Assembly: GCA_937874345.1 (NCBI GenBank)
Contig: CALNBT010000174.1
Location: 1-26,459 of the forward strand
Length of the DNA: 26,459 nucleotides
Source of the DNA: an uncultured Prevotella sp.
Lineage (GTDB): Bacteria > Bacteroidota > Bacteroidia > Bacteroidales > Bacteroidaceae
Direction of reading: 5' to 3'
The position numbers and the translations under genes are program-made. Each line of letters opens with the position of its first letter. Positions within the stretch are counted from its first letter, which is position 1. Under the pieces are notes generated by a model. That model saw only the letters and a list, made by a program, of their open reading frames with translations. It did not search any database and was not told the origin of the DNA. Positions 7,428 to 15,266 of the stretch are shown here, in pieces.

Positions 7428-9632
7428 TTATTTCATTTCAACTTCAAAGAAATTGGCAATCTGCCTCATTAAATGTAGTCGGGTGTTGCCCCCATAAATA
7501 CTGTGGTTTCTATTCGTATAAATCTGCTCCTTGAAGTCTTTATCAGCCTGCACCAAGGCTTCTGAATATTCAAAAACATTCTGTGGATGTACATTATCAT
7601 CTGCTAAGCCCTGACAAATCAGAAGCGCTCCGTGAAGATTTTGAACCCTATTGATTGGGTTGATGGCGTATCCATCAGGATTTTCTTTAGGTGTCTGCAT
7701 ATAACGTTCACTGTAAACCGAATCATAGTATTTCCAGTTAGTAGGAGGTGCTACCGCTACACCAGCCCTAAATACAGGTCTTCCTTCACTCATACTCATC
7801 AAAGTGTTGAATCCACCATAGCTCCATCCCCAAATGCCTATACGGTCTTTATCGACAAAGGACTGATTTCCCAACCATAATGCAGCTTCAACCTGATCTT
7901 TAGACTCTAGATCTCCCAACCGAAGATAAACCGATTTTTCAAATTCAGACCCACGACCACCGGTTCCACTACCATCTACACAAACAACAATAAAGCCCTG
8001 TTGTGCCAAATAGTAGTCAAAGGCGCCACCCTGTCCCATCGAGCCAGCATTCCAGGAATTGACTACTTGCTGACTTCCTGGTCCACTGTATTGGTACATA
8101 ATGACTGGATACTTCTTCGATGCAGAAAAATTCGAAGGCTTAATCATCCAACCATCCAACTTCGTTCCTGTCGAAGTTGTAAACGAGAACGTTTCCTTCG
8201 GAGTCCAGCCATATAAACTTGTCTTTTCTTTTAATGCTTTATTATCCAATAAAGTTGACAACGATTTGCCACGATTGTCACAAAGGGTATAGATAAAAGG
8301 ATTGTTATAATCGCTCCAAGTATTTATAAAGTACTTAAAATCAGCAGAAAACAGAGCATCATTCCACCCTTCCATAGACGTTAGCCGTTCAACTTTTCCA
8401 TTTTTATGGGATACAAAGATTTGCCTATCATGAGCATTTAAGGCAGCCGCTTGATAATAAACATCACCCGTTTGCTCATCAATGCCATATAAATTTGTAA
8501 TATCAAAAGAGTTATCACCAATCTTTTTAAGCAATTGACCATTCAACGTGTATAAATATCCTTTCATATAGCCATCCCTGTCACTTGGTAACAGAATGGT
8601 GGACTCACCGATTAGAACACCTTCCATCGATTCTTCTTTTACATACTTAGGAACACTTTCCCTGATCAACAATGTAGCGACAGTACTCGATGGGTTTACA
8701 CCGTAAAGACAAAGCTCGTTCTGATGACGGTTCATCGTGTAGACAATTACCTTATCTGCATCGACCGTTGGTTTGATTCTGGGCATATATCCATCTGAAG
8801 CCAACGGTACTGGCAGTAATCTTGTTTGATGACTCTTGACATCATAACTCCATACCGTTACCTTTGCATTATCTTGCCCAGCTTTAGGATACTTATAAGA
8901 ATACAAACCTGGATAGTCATTATATTGGTCTTTCACTGGATCCATTCCTTTAAACATCTGCAAGGAATATGTCTGTACGTTCGATTCATCGTATTTTATC
9001 CAACAAATCTTTGTACCGTCAGCATTAAAACACAGCGAACAGTTGGTTCCAAACTCTTCTTCATTTACCCAATCGGGAATGCCATTGATTATTTCATTAA
9101 ACTTTCCATCTTTGGTAACTTGACTCTCTGCATTATCATACATCAGTTTAACGAGGAAAATGTTGTTATCACGCACAAAGGCTATTTGCTTACCATCTAC
9201 CGACCATACCGGCGATTGCTGTGGTCCGTTATCCGACAACGGTTCTAATTTTGTGGTGGCTATCGTGTAAATGAAATATTTTGCCTTGAATGAACGCCGA
9301 TAAACGCGGTCTGTTTGTGTCTGAATCAACATTTTTGTTCCATCAGGTGAAAAAAGATAACCGTCAAAAGAATGGATTTTTGAACCCATTGTATTCTTCA
9401 CATCAAACAAAACAGCTGTTTGTTTACCTGTTTTAAACGAATATTGCAGAATCTGGCTGCCATCCTTACTGATGCAAGCATACAAGTCTGTTCCTTTGAT
9501 GGGAGTAATACCGCTCAACCGCTCGGGGGCAAAAGCACCGTCGGTTATCATCTTTAAATTCATTTGTTGATCAGCATTCACATTCAACATAGATATAACA
9601 AGTATGAATACCATCAAGAAGATCTTTTTCAT
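7428..9632 (-). CDS. Dipeptidyl peptidase IV (prolyl oligopeptidase family S9)
   Basis: This exported serine protease removes X-Pro (and X-Ala) dipeptides from peptide N-termini and feeds peptide use in asaccharolytic and oral or gut Bacteroidales. It has a signal peptide (residues 1-20), a beta-propeller domain (about 30-490) and an alpha/beta-hydrolase domain (about 495-734). The nucleophile is Ser604 in GWSYGG. The acid is in GLADDNVHPQN (Asp678/679) and the histidine is His710 in NRNHS. The DPP IV hallmark glutamates that bind the free N-terminus are present in WVNEEEFG (Glu191-193). The 734-residue length is normal. It is monocistronic, with a full promoter at 9661-9692 and a terminator at 7330-7373. 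Confidence 0.93.
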   Translation of the reverse strand: MKKIFLMVFILVISMLNVNADQQMNLKMITDGAFAPERLSGITPIKGTDLYACISKDGSQILQYSFKTGKQTAVLFDVKNTMGSKIHSFDGYLFSPDGTKMLIQTQTDRVYRRSFKAKYFIYTIATTKLEPLSDNGPQQSPVWSVDGKQIAFVRDNNIFLVKLMYDNAESQVTKDGKFNEIINGIPDWVNEEEFGTNCSLCFNADGTKICWIKYDESNVQTYSLQMFKGMDPVKDQYNDYPGLYSYKYPKAGQDNAKVTVWSYDVKSHQTRLLPVPLASDGYMPRIKPTVDADKVIVYTMNRHQNELCLYGVNPSSTVATLLIRESVPKYVKEESMEGVLIGESTILLPSDRDGYMKGYLYTLNGQLLKKIGDNSFDITNLYGIDEQTGDVYYQAAALNAHDRQIFVSHKNGKVERLTSMEGWNDALFSADFKYFINTWSDYNNPFIYTLCDNRGKSLSTLLDNKALKEKTSLYGWTPKETFSFTTSTGTKLDGWMIKPSNFSASKKYPVIMYQYSGPGSQQVVNSWNAGSMGQGGAFDYYLAQQGFIVVCVDGSGTGGRGSEFEKSVYLRLGDLESKDQVEAALWLGNQSFVDKDRIGIWGWSYGGFNTLMSMSEGRPVFRAGVAVAPPTNWKYYDSVYSERYMQTPKENPDGYAINPINRVQNLHGALLICQGLADDNVHPQNVFEYSEALVQADKDFKEQIYTNRNHSIYGGNTRLHLMRQIANFFEVEMK

Positions 9633-9656
9633 TAGGCTGGAATTATAAAAAATAGT

Positions 9657-9688
9657 ATTGCAAAGGTAAACATATTTGCGTACTTTTG
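9657..9688 (+). promoter_or_regulatory. Promoter of the radical SAM gene
   Basis: ATTG (9657-9660), 20 nt, then TACTTTTG (9681-9688). Transcription would start around 9694, so the mRNA has almost no leader. The element lies entirely within the opposite DPP IV promoter. Confidence 0.65.
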
Positions 9689-9692
9689 CAAA
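9661..9692 (-). promoter_or_regulatory. DPP IV promoter
   Basis: On the minus strand TTTG (9692-9689), a 20-nt spacer and TACCTTTG (9668-9661) form a full promoter with a leader of about 20-25 nt. Its -33 box touches the start codon of the divergent gene. Confidence 0.75.
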
Positions 9693-10609
9693 TGATGAAA
9701 CAATTATATCGTGATTTTGGAACTTGGATTAGAGGGCAGTTTCCCTACCGAGTTCAAAAGATTTCCATTGATGCTGGCTTTACCTGTCCCAACCGTGATG
9801 GTCGCCTTTCGCATGGTGGATGTACATATTGCAATAACCGTACTTTCAATCCCTCCTATTGCGACCCAGACAAAAACATCACTCTTCAGCTGGAACAGGG
9901 AAAACGGTTCTTCGCTAGGAAATATCCAGACATGAAATATCTGGCATATTTCCAAGCTTATTCAAATACTTACGCTTCCATTGACCGACTGAACGCCATG
10001 TACGAAGAAGCTTTAAGCGTTCCGGATGTGATAGGATTGGTGATTGGAACACGCCCCGACTGTGTCGATTCTACTTTATTGGACTATCTAGCCGAATTAA
10101 ACCAAAAGACATTTTTGTTGGTTGAATACGGAATTGAATCGGCAAACGACACCACCCTGCAAAGGATTAACCGTGGCCACTCTTTTGAATGCAGCAAGAC
10201 TGCCATTGAAGAAACGCATCGGCGGGGTATCCTTACCGGAGCACACATCATCATCGGGCTCCCTGGTGAAGACGAAAACGAGAGTATCAGACAGGCATCT
10301 CTTATTTCAGAATTGCCCATCGACATTTTAAAAATCCATCAGATGCAGATTATTCGCGGTACCATACTTGCCAAAGAATATGCCAATCAACCTTTCCACA
10401 TATATAATGTCGATGAATATATCAATTTGATAATCAGATATATCCAACATCTCCGAGAAGATCTGATACTCGAACGTTTTGTCAGTCAGTCTCCTTCCGA
10501 CTTATTGATTGCTCCCAAATGGGGATTGAAAAATTATGAATTCACGAACAAACTGACGAAGAAGATGATCGAAACGCACGCTTATCAAGGGCAACTTTGT
10601 AAAAAGTAA
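9692..10609 (+). CDS. YhcC-type radical SAM protein (TIGR01212 family)
   Basis: This is an iron-sulphur radical SAM protein of the YhcC family, about 305 residues. Counted from the ATG at 9695, the cluster cysteines are Cys31, Cys43 and Cys46 in CPNRDGRLSHGGCTYCN, the wide spacing characteristic of this family. Further family signatures are LLVEYGIESAND and GAHIIIGLPGEDENE. The C-terminal half has the HYMQ-like region KIHQMQIIRGT. The longest frame opens with TTG at 9686, inside the -7 box. ATG 9692 or ATG 9695 is preferred, and the promoter suggests an almost leaderless message. The reaction is not established, although an RNA-modification role has been suggested for relatives. It converges on rny across a 330-nt spacer. 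Confidence 0.88.
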   Translation: MMKQLYRDFGTWIRGQFPYRVQKISIDAGFTCPNRDGRLSHGGCTYCNNRTFNPSYCDPDKNITLQLEQGKRFFARKYPDMKYLAYFQAYSNTYASIDRLNAMYEEALSVPDVIGLVIGTRPDCVDSTLLDYLAELNQKTFLLVEYGIESANDTTLQRINRGHSFECSKTAIEETHRRGILTGAHIIIGLPGEDENESIRQASLISELPIDILKIHQMQIIRGTILAKEYANQPFHIYNVDEYINLIIRYIQHLREDLILERFVSQSPSDLLIAPKWGLKNYEFTNKLTKKMIETHAYQGQLCKK

Positions 10610-10879
10610 ATACCAATTCTGTTTAAACTTTCAAAATAACTGCAGAAAATAAAATAAAGGATGAATGATTAAATCATAATTTCATGATAATCATTGATTT
10701 ACAAATTCCATTCAAGTCAAAAGCAATACCATCAAAATTGTCTTACAAAGTCGTTGATATTGTTGGGGGATAGCATGCAAATCAACAAACAAAGTCATCA
10801 AGATTGTTTTAGAAATATAAGAAAGCACCAGACTCTATTTTTGAGAAGACCTTGCAACACCCTTCCTTTGTTCCCACCA
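10610..10879. other. Gene-free convergent spacer
   Basis: There is no credible open frame. It contains an AT-rich inverted repeat around 10664-10696 (AATGATTA/TAATCATT) and two copies of the CAAAGTC-type repeat. The rny terminator follows immediately. Confidence 0.6.
10722..10761 (+). repeat. Intergenic repeat, copy B
   Basis: This segment aligns without gaps to 2008-2047 (32 of 40 identical by eye), beginning GCAATACCATCAAAATTG. A further partial copy, ACAAAGTCATCAAGATTG, follows at about 10789-10806, giving a tandem of the repeat's 3' half. Confidence 0.45.
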
Positions 10880-10920
10880 AAAAAGCGAATCTCTTCAATA
10901 AATTGAATTGATTCGCTTTG
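10880..10920 (-). terminator. Intrinsic terminator of rny
   Basis: The stem AAAGCGAATC (10883-10892) with GATTCGCTTT (10911-10920) has a further inner TTCAAT/ATTGAA pairing. On the minus strand a run of six T follows. It is 20 nt beyond the rny stop. Confidence 0.85.
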
Positions 10921-10940
10921 TTCATTATAAAATAATATGC

Positions 10941-12476
10941 CTATTTAGCATAAGCTACGCTTCTGGTTTCACGGATAACAGTAATCTTTACTTGCCCTGG
11001 ATAAGTCATCTCGTTTTGGATTTTTGTTGCAATTTCATCAGACAACTTGATTGACTCGTTATCATCCATCTTGTCGGCTCCCACGATCACGCGAAGCTCG
11101 CGGCCAGCCTGGATTGCATAAGTCTTTGTAACACCAGGATAGCTCATCGCAATCGCCTCAAGGTCATTCAGACGTTTGATATAAGCTTCCACTATTTCTC
11201 TACGGGCTCCCGGGCGTGCTCCTGAAATAGCATCACAGACCTGTACGATCGGCGCAAGCAAAGTTTGCATCTCAACTTCATCATGATGGGCAGCAATCGC
11301 ATTCACAATATCAGGTTTCTCCTTATACTTTTCAGCGATCTTTGCTCCATAAAGTGCGTGTGGCAATTCGCTTTCCTCATCAGGCACCTTGCCAATATCA
11401 TGCAGCAAACCTGCACGTTTTGCCTTTTTAGGATTCAATCCTAATTCTGCAGCCATGACAGCACAGAGATTAGCAGTCTCACGCGCATGTTGCAAGAGGT
11501 TCTGTCCATAGCTGGAACGATACTTCATCTTACCTACAATACGAACCAATTCAGGATGTAATCCATGAATTCCGAGATCAATTGTAGTACGCTTACCGGT
11601 TTCAATAATTTCGTTTTCAAGTTGTTTCTCCACCTTAGCCACAACCTCTTCAATGCGTGCTGGGTGAATACGTCCGTCTGCAACCAATTGATGTAATGCC
11701 AAACGACAAACTTCTCTTCGAATAGGATCGAATGCAGAGATAACAATGGCTTCAGGCGTATCATCAACAACGATTTCAACGCCTGTCGCAGCCTCTAGCG
11801 CCCGGATATTTCTACCTTCTCGACCGATAATGCGTCCTTTCACTTCATCATTCTCAATGTGGAACACACTGACAGAATTTTCAATGGCTGTCTCGGTAGC
11901 TACACGTTGTATGGTCTGGATAACAATCTTCTTTGCCTCTTGATTTGCATTGAGTTTAGCCTCGTCCATAATTTCGTTAATATAGCTGGCTGCATCCGTC
12001 TTGGCTTCATCTTTCAAGCTTTCAATCAATCTGTTTTTAGCTTCTTCAGCTGTCAACCCTGAAAGTTCTTCCAACTTTTCACGTTCACGGATTTGCATTT
12101 TCTCCAGATCAGCCTGTTTCACTTGCAACAACTTCTTTTCATTATCAATGCGCTGCTGCTGTTGAGAAACCTCTTGCTTGCGCCGGTTCAATTCATCCTG
12201 ACGTTGGTTCAAACCCAATTCTCGCTGTTTGAGCTTGTTTTCACTTTGCTGAATCTTTTGGTTTCGCTGTTGCACCTCGGATTCTAATTCAGACTTTTTG
12301 TTTAGAAATTTCTCTTTTATTTCCAACAATTTTCGTTCTTTCAACACTTCAGCTTCTTTATCTGCAGCTGAAAGCATTTCATTGTATTTTCCTTTAATAA
12401 CATAGAGGAAAACAGCATACCCTATCAAGCCGCCAATAATCAATGAGACAATGGCTGTAATTAATATACTTATCAT
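10941..12476 (-). CDS. rny: Ribonuclease Y (membrane-anchored endoribonuclease)
   Basis: This enzyme starts mRNA decay by cutting single-stranded AU-rich RNA at the membrane. The 511-residue protein has one N-terminal transmembrane helix (residues 3-26). A long charged Gln/Glu/Lys coiled coil covers about 30-170. A KH domain follows with GRIIGREGRN at 214-223. The HD domain has His330 in LLQHARE and the His359-Asp360 pair in GLLHDIGKV. The length and order match the family exactly. It follows the ZapB-like gene and zapA on the same strand after 176 nt and ends with its own terminator. Confidence 0.96.
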   Translation of the reverse strand: MISILITAIVSLIIGGLIGYAVFLYVIKGKYNEMLSAADKEAEVLKERKLLEIKEKFLNKKSELESEVQQRNQKIQQSENKLKQRELGLNQRQDELNRRKQEVSQQQQRIDNEKKLLQVKQADLEKMQIREREKLEELSGLTAEEAKNRLIESLKDEAKTDAASYINEIMDEAKLNANQEAKKIVIQTIQRVATETAIENSVSVFHIENDEVKGRIIGREGRNIRALEAATGVEIVVDDTPEAIVISAFDPIRREVCRLALHQLVADGRIHPARIEEVVAKVEKQLENEIIETGKRTTIDLGIHGLHPELVRIVGKMKYRSSYGQNLLQHARETANLCAVMAAELGLNPKKAKRAGLLHDIGKVPDEESELPHALYGAKIAEKYKEKPDIVNAIAAHHDEVEMQTLLAPIVQVCDAISGARPGARREIVEAYIKRLNDLEAIAMSYPGVTKTYAIQAGRELRVIVGADKMDDNESIKLSDEIATKIQNEMTYPGQVKITVIRETRSVAYAK

Positions 12477-12652
12477 AATTAAAAATTAATTTTCATTTTG
12501 AAGTTTGGCTACTAAAATGAAAAAGAGGACTAAGCAAGAAAGAAAAAAGTCTTTCAATGTATTTTCCAAATAGCAATCTGCGATTATTCAAAGAAAAGAT
12601 TCTATCCAAGGAATTTCTATTTTCCAGAAACTGGAATCAGAAAATCATTCTA
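12477..12652 (-). other. 176-nt spacer between zapA and rny; possible small RNA
   Basis: No open frame. On the minus strand it shows a TTCCAG/CTGGAA hairpin (loop TTT) near 12631-12617 and, next to rny, the hairpin at 12490-12523. In many bacteria 6S RNA lies directly downstream of zapA, and the length here would fit. I cannot see the canonical 6S bubble, so I leave this as an unassigned spacer. Confidence 0.35.
12490..12523 (-). terminator. AT-rich hairpin before rny, possible terminator or attenuator
   Basis: TTTTCATTTT (12490-12499) is the exact complement of AAAATGAAAA (12514-12523), with a 14-nt loop. On the minus strand it is followed by TTAATTTTT, just upstream of the rny start codon. 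The stem has only A/T pairs except two, so termination may be weak. Confidence 0.45.
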
Positions 12653-12955
12653 TTATTCTTTTAACGCAGACTCCACTTCGGAAGTCAATTGAGAAATAAT
12701 TGCGTTGTATGGCTCTATATCGTTGCGAGCGGATTCTTTCTCAAACCGCAGTGCAATGTCAATCAAAGCCATATATAGTATTTCCTTTTCGCTTCGTTTT
12801 GTCTTAAACAAAGAAGCGTAGGTATTTACTGCATCAGTAATAAGTTTTGCAGCCTTGCGGTAATATTCTTCCTCTTCCCTCACAACCGTTACGGCCATGT
12901 CGGTATCGTAGACATGCAATCTTATCTGGATTTTTTCTCTATCTCCTCCTGCCAT
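12653..12955 (-). CDS. zapA: Cell division protein ZapA
   Basis: This 100-residue protein binds FtsZ and bundles protofilaments at the division ring. It has the ZapA pattern: an N-terminal strand part (KIQIRLHVYDTDMAVTV), then RKAAKLITDAVNTYASLF, and a C-terminal coiled coil beginning EKEILYMALIDIALRFEKE. It is 8 nt downstream of the ZapB-like gene, so the two are surely co-transcribed. The ATG at 12955 has only a weak GGAG upstream, as is usual here. Confidence 0.9.
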   Translation of the reverse strand: MAGGDREKIQIRLHVYDTDMAVTVVREEEEYYRKAAKLITDAVNTYASLFKTKRSEKEILYMALIDIALRFEKESARNDIEPYNAIISQLTSEVESALKE

Positions 12956-12963
12956 CGCTCCGA

Positions 12964-13257
12964 TTACTTTTCATTCAGTAGCGTGATACATTTGTTAACG
13001 TCACGTATGAGCTTCGACAACCGTTTTTTTGCACCTTCCATGTCCATGTCAGATATTTCGATCATCTTTGCCATTTTGAGAGTATTGAAATCTTTTTGTG
13101 CTCGTTCCAACTTTGCCTCGAGTTGATGAATCTTGGCATCGCGTTCATCTACCAATGCATACAAATCACCATTCTCCTGTTTAATTTCTTTAAATTGAAG
13201 AATCATTTGCCTGATACGTGTAGAAAACAACGTTATAGTCTTCTCGTTAGCATCCAT
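12964..13257 (-). CDS. ZapB-like coiled-coil protein, probable ZapA partner
   Basis: The 97-residue protein is almost entirely helical and charged, with heptad-like leucines and isoleucines over about 10-70 (MILQFKEIKQEN, IHQLEAKLERAQ). No known domain is evident by eye. Its position directly before zapA (8-nt gap, shared promoter at 13276-13307) and its small coiled-coil form suggest a partner like ZapB. That is inference from size, fold and neighbourhood, since sequence identity to enterobacterial ZapB cannot be claimed. Confidence 0.7.
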   Translation of the reverse strand: MDANEKTITLFSTRIRQMILQFKEIKQENGDLYALVDERDAKIHQLEAKLERAQKDFNTLKMAKMIEISDMDMEGAKKRLSKLIRDVNKCITLLNEK

Positions 13258-13275
13258 AGATATCTAATTTGGTTA

Positions 13276-13307
13276 CAAAATTAACGTAATAAATTGACAA
13301 TCACAAA
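13276..13307 (-). promoter_or_regulatory. Promoter of the zapB-like/zapA operon
   Basis: On the minus strand TTTG (13307-13304), exactly 20 nt and TAATTTTG (13283-13276) precede the first gene with a leader of about 12 nt. Confidence 0.72.
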
Positions 13308-13398
13308 TTATTACTTGTTTTTTTTCATTTAATACTTTAACAAGAAAGAACTAAAATCTGAAGACAAAATTGTTCTTAAAATTGCACCAATTGCCAAG

Positions 13399-14013
13399 CT
13401 ATTTTTTATCGTTGTCTGGTTTAGGTTCTTTCTTAGCAAGCATAACAAGTTGAAAAACGAAGTCTGTGGTCCACTTCTGACTAAACCCTAAACGCTTGTC
13501 ATACTGACGGACTGCTAAAACGGATTTGATGACTGCTGCATCTTTGTAATCATTTTTTGTAAAGATATCATTTACAGTATTCTGTGTCATGATATAAATA
13601 GACTTCTTCAAAAAAGAAGGTACCCGCAACTTGTACTTCATTAAATTACCAACGAGCATCATCAATTCCTGCGTAAATCCTTGAAATTGTACCAGATAAG
13701 GCTGCACATCCTCAAGTCTATTACAGTTTTTGCGAACGCTTTGATCGATCTCTTTAAAAAACATATCATCCGTATGGTAAAGATTTTTCAATAGTTTTTT
13801 GCAATGGGCTTTCTCACCAACACCTAATTTATTATTCAGCGTTGGCACATGCAAGGTAGTCTTAAATGTTCTTAGATCAGGAAGCATCTTTAAATTATTG
13901 ATGCCCAGTTGAGCTGCAAGTGAACTTTGGAAATAAACCCTGATCAGGGTCATATAATCTTCCATTCCACCTACAGTCTCTTTCTTTTTAAATATATTTG
14001 ATAAAATATTCAT
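13399..14013 (-). CDS. Conserved-looking protein of unknown function
   Basis: The 204-residue product has no signal peptide or membrane segment. It is mostly helical and basic. It starts MNILSNIFKKKETVGGMEDYM, continues with FQSSLAAQLGINNLKMLPDLR, and ends in a charged KKEPKPDNDKK tail. I recognise no domain. Clean codon use, an ATG start and a -7 element TAACTTTG at 14074-14067 argue for a real gene. It is monocistronic on the minus strand, with the divergent polysaccharide genes behind it. I associate similar proteins with Bacteroidales genomes but have no function to offer. Confidence 0.75.
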   Translation of the reverse strand: MNILSNIFKKKETVGGMEDYMTLIRVYFQSSLAAQLGINNLKMLPDLRTFKTTLHVPTLNNKLGVGEKAHCKKLLKNLYHTDDMFFKEIDQSVRKNCNRLEDVQPYLVQFQGFTQELMMLVGNLMKYKLRVPSFLKKSIYIMTQNTVNDIFTKNDYKDAAVIKSVLAVRQYDKRLGFSQKWTTDFVFQLVMLAKKEPKPDNDKK

Positions 14014-14066
14014 TATTGTAATGTTAAATAAATTCTTTAAGATGAAATCGTTTTAATTAGTCGGTA

Positions 14067-14074
14067 CAAAGTTA
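14067..14074 (-). promoter_or_regulatory. -7 element of the unknown gene
   Basis: Minus-strand TAACTTTG at 14074-14067 would give a leader of about 50 nt. At -33 (20 nt further) there is only TTTT. Confidence 0.5.
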
Positions 14075-14150
14075 CGACAAAATAGATAATAATTAAAACT
14101 AAAATACATATTTTTCCACCGTACTCATTCAGGCTTACAAATATTTTATA

Positions 14151-14158
14151 TATCTTTG
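14151..14158 (+). promoter_or_regulatory. Putative -7 element of the rfbA operon
   Basis: TATCTTTG fits TAnnTTTG. A leader of about 165 nt would follow up to the rfbA start. It is AT-rich and shows no antiterminator-type structure that I recognise. No clear -33 box is seen. Confidence 0.45.
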
Positions 14159-14327
14159 TAACCAATTAGAGACAAAATTAGATCTTAAAACTGATATGAA
14201 TATTTTTCAACAGTTTACACTTCATTTGTTTATCTTGTACATAAAAGGAAATAATAAATAATTATCAATATTCTGATTTCAATTTTAACGATTTATCAAG
14301 TATTTGAACATACAAGAAATTGATGCA

Positions 14328-15203
14328 ATGAAAGGAATTATACTGGCAGGAGGCTCTGGGACACGCCTTTACCCTATTACAAAAGGAATTAGCAAACAAC
14401 TCATTCCAATTTTTGACAAGCCAATGATTTACTACCCTTTATCTGTATTGATGTTGGCGGGTATTCGAGAGATTCTTATCATTTCTACCCCTTATGATTT
14501 GCCCGGATTTAAAAGGCTTTTAGGTGACGGTCATGAACTTGGTGTACGATTTTCTTATGCAGAGCAGCCCAGTCCAGACGGTTTGGCGCAGGCGTTTATC
14601 ATTGGTGAGAAGTTTATTGGAAACGACTGTGTATGCCTTGTCTTAGGGGATAACATATTTTATGGCGCAGGATTTTCATCCGTTTTACATCAGAGCGTAG
14701 AAGCAGCTGAGCAAAAAGATAAAGCTACTGTTTTTGGATATTATGTAAATGATCCAGAAAGGTACGGGGTCGTTGAATATGATGAAATTGGAAATGTTCT
14801 GAGTATTGAAGAAAAGCCAAAAGTACCAAAAAGCAATTATGCTGTGGTTGGCCTTTATTTTTACCCAAATTCAGTTGTGGAAATCGCTAAAAACATCAAA
14901 CCAAGTGACAGAGGAGAACTAGAAATCACAACTGTAAATCAAGAATACTTAGAAAGGAACCAACTATTGGTTAAAACTTTAAATCGCGGTTTTGCATGGT
15001 TAGATACAGGTACTCACGACAGTTTATCGGAAGCCAGTACCTTTATAGAGGTCATTGAAAAGCGGCAGGGATTGAAAGTTGCATGTCTTGAAGAAATTGC
15101 TTATAACCAAGGATGGATTAATACAGATCAATTGAAAGAATTGGCCAAGCCAATGTTAAAGAATGAATATGGTAAGTATTTAATTCAATTATCAGAAAGA
15201 TAG
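14328..15203 (+). CDS. rfbA: Glucose-1-phosphate thymidylyltransferase
   Basis: This enzyme makes dTDP-glucose from dTTP and glucose-1-phosphate, the first step towards dTDP-rhamnose for surface polysaccharides. The 291-residue protein carries the nucleotide-binding motif MKGIILAGGSGTRLYPITKG at its N-terminus, followed by KQLIPIFDKPMIYYP. It also has YAEQPSPDGLAQAF, LGDNIFYG and GELEITTVNQEYL, all diagnostic for RfbA/RmlA. The frame is open to a TTG at 14304, but the ATG at 14328 starts exactly at the family's N-terminus. The other dTDP-rhamnose genes are not in the window. It is separated by 63 nt from the Wzc-type kinase. Confidence 0.95.
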   Translation: MKGIILAGGSGTRLYPITKGISKQLIPIFDKPMIYYPLSVLMLAGIREILIISTPYDLPGFKRLLGDGHELGVRFSYAEQPSPDGLAQAFIIGEKFIGNDCVCLVLGDNIFYGAGFSSVLHQSVEAAEQKDKATVFGYYVNDPERYGVVEYDEIGNVLSIEEKPKVPKSNYAVVGLYFYPNSVVEIAKNIKPSDRGELEITTVNQEYLERNQLLVKTLNRGFAWLDTGTHDSLSEASTFIEVIEKRQGLKVACLEEIAYNQGWINTDQLKELAKPMLKNEYGKYLIQLSER

Positions 15204-15266
15204 TTTAATCACGAATAGACTTGCTTGATTAAGAAATAAATTATAACACATAAACTATAGTTATCT

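Noticed and set aside
8826..9248. 140-codon plus-strand frame
   Set aside because: It is the shadow of the DPP IV gene, whose catalytic residues and length are intact.
9692..10609. Radical SAM gene as the missing enzyme of the PqqD cluster
   Set aside because: Its signatures are those of the YhcC family, it has its own promoter, and the DPP IV gene on the other strand separates it from the cluster.
14196..14261. 21-codon open frame in the rfbA leader, a possible leader peptide
   Set aside because: The sequence is AT-rich, the frame has no regulatory codon run, and no terminator/antiterminator pair follows.
15205..15232. TTAATCA/TGATTAA inverted repeat between rfbA and the kinase gene as a terminator
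   Set aside because: Only seven A/T-rich pairs with a long loop and no T-run.
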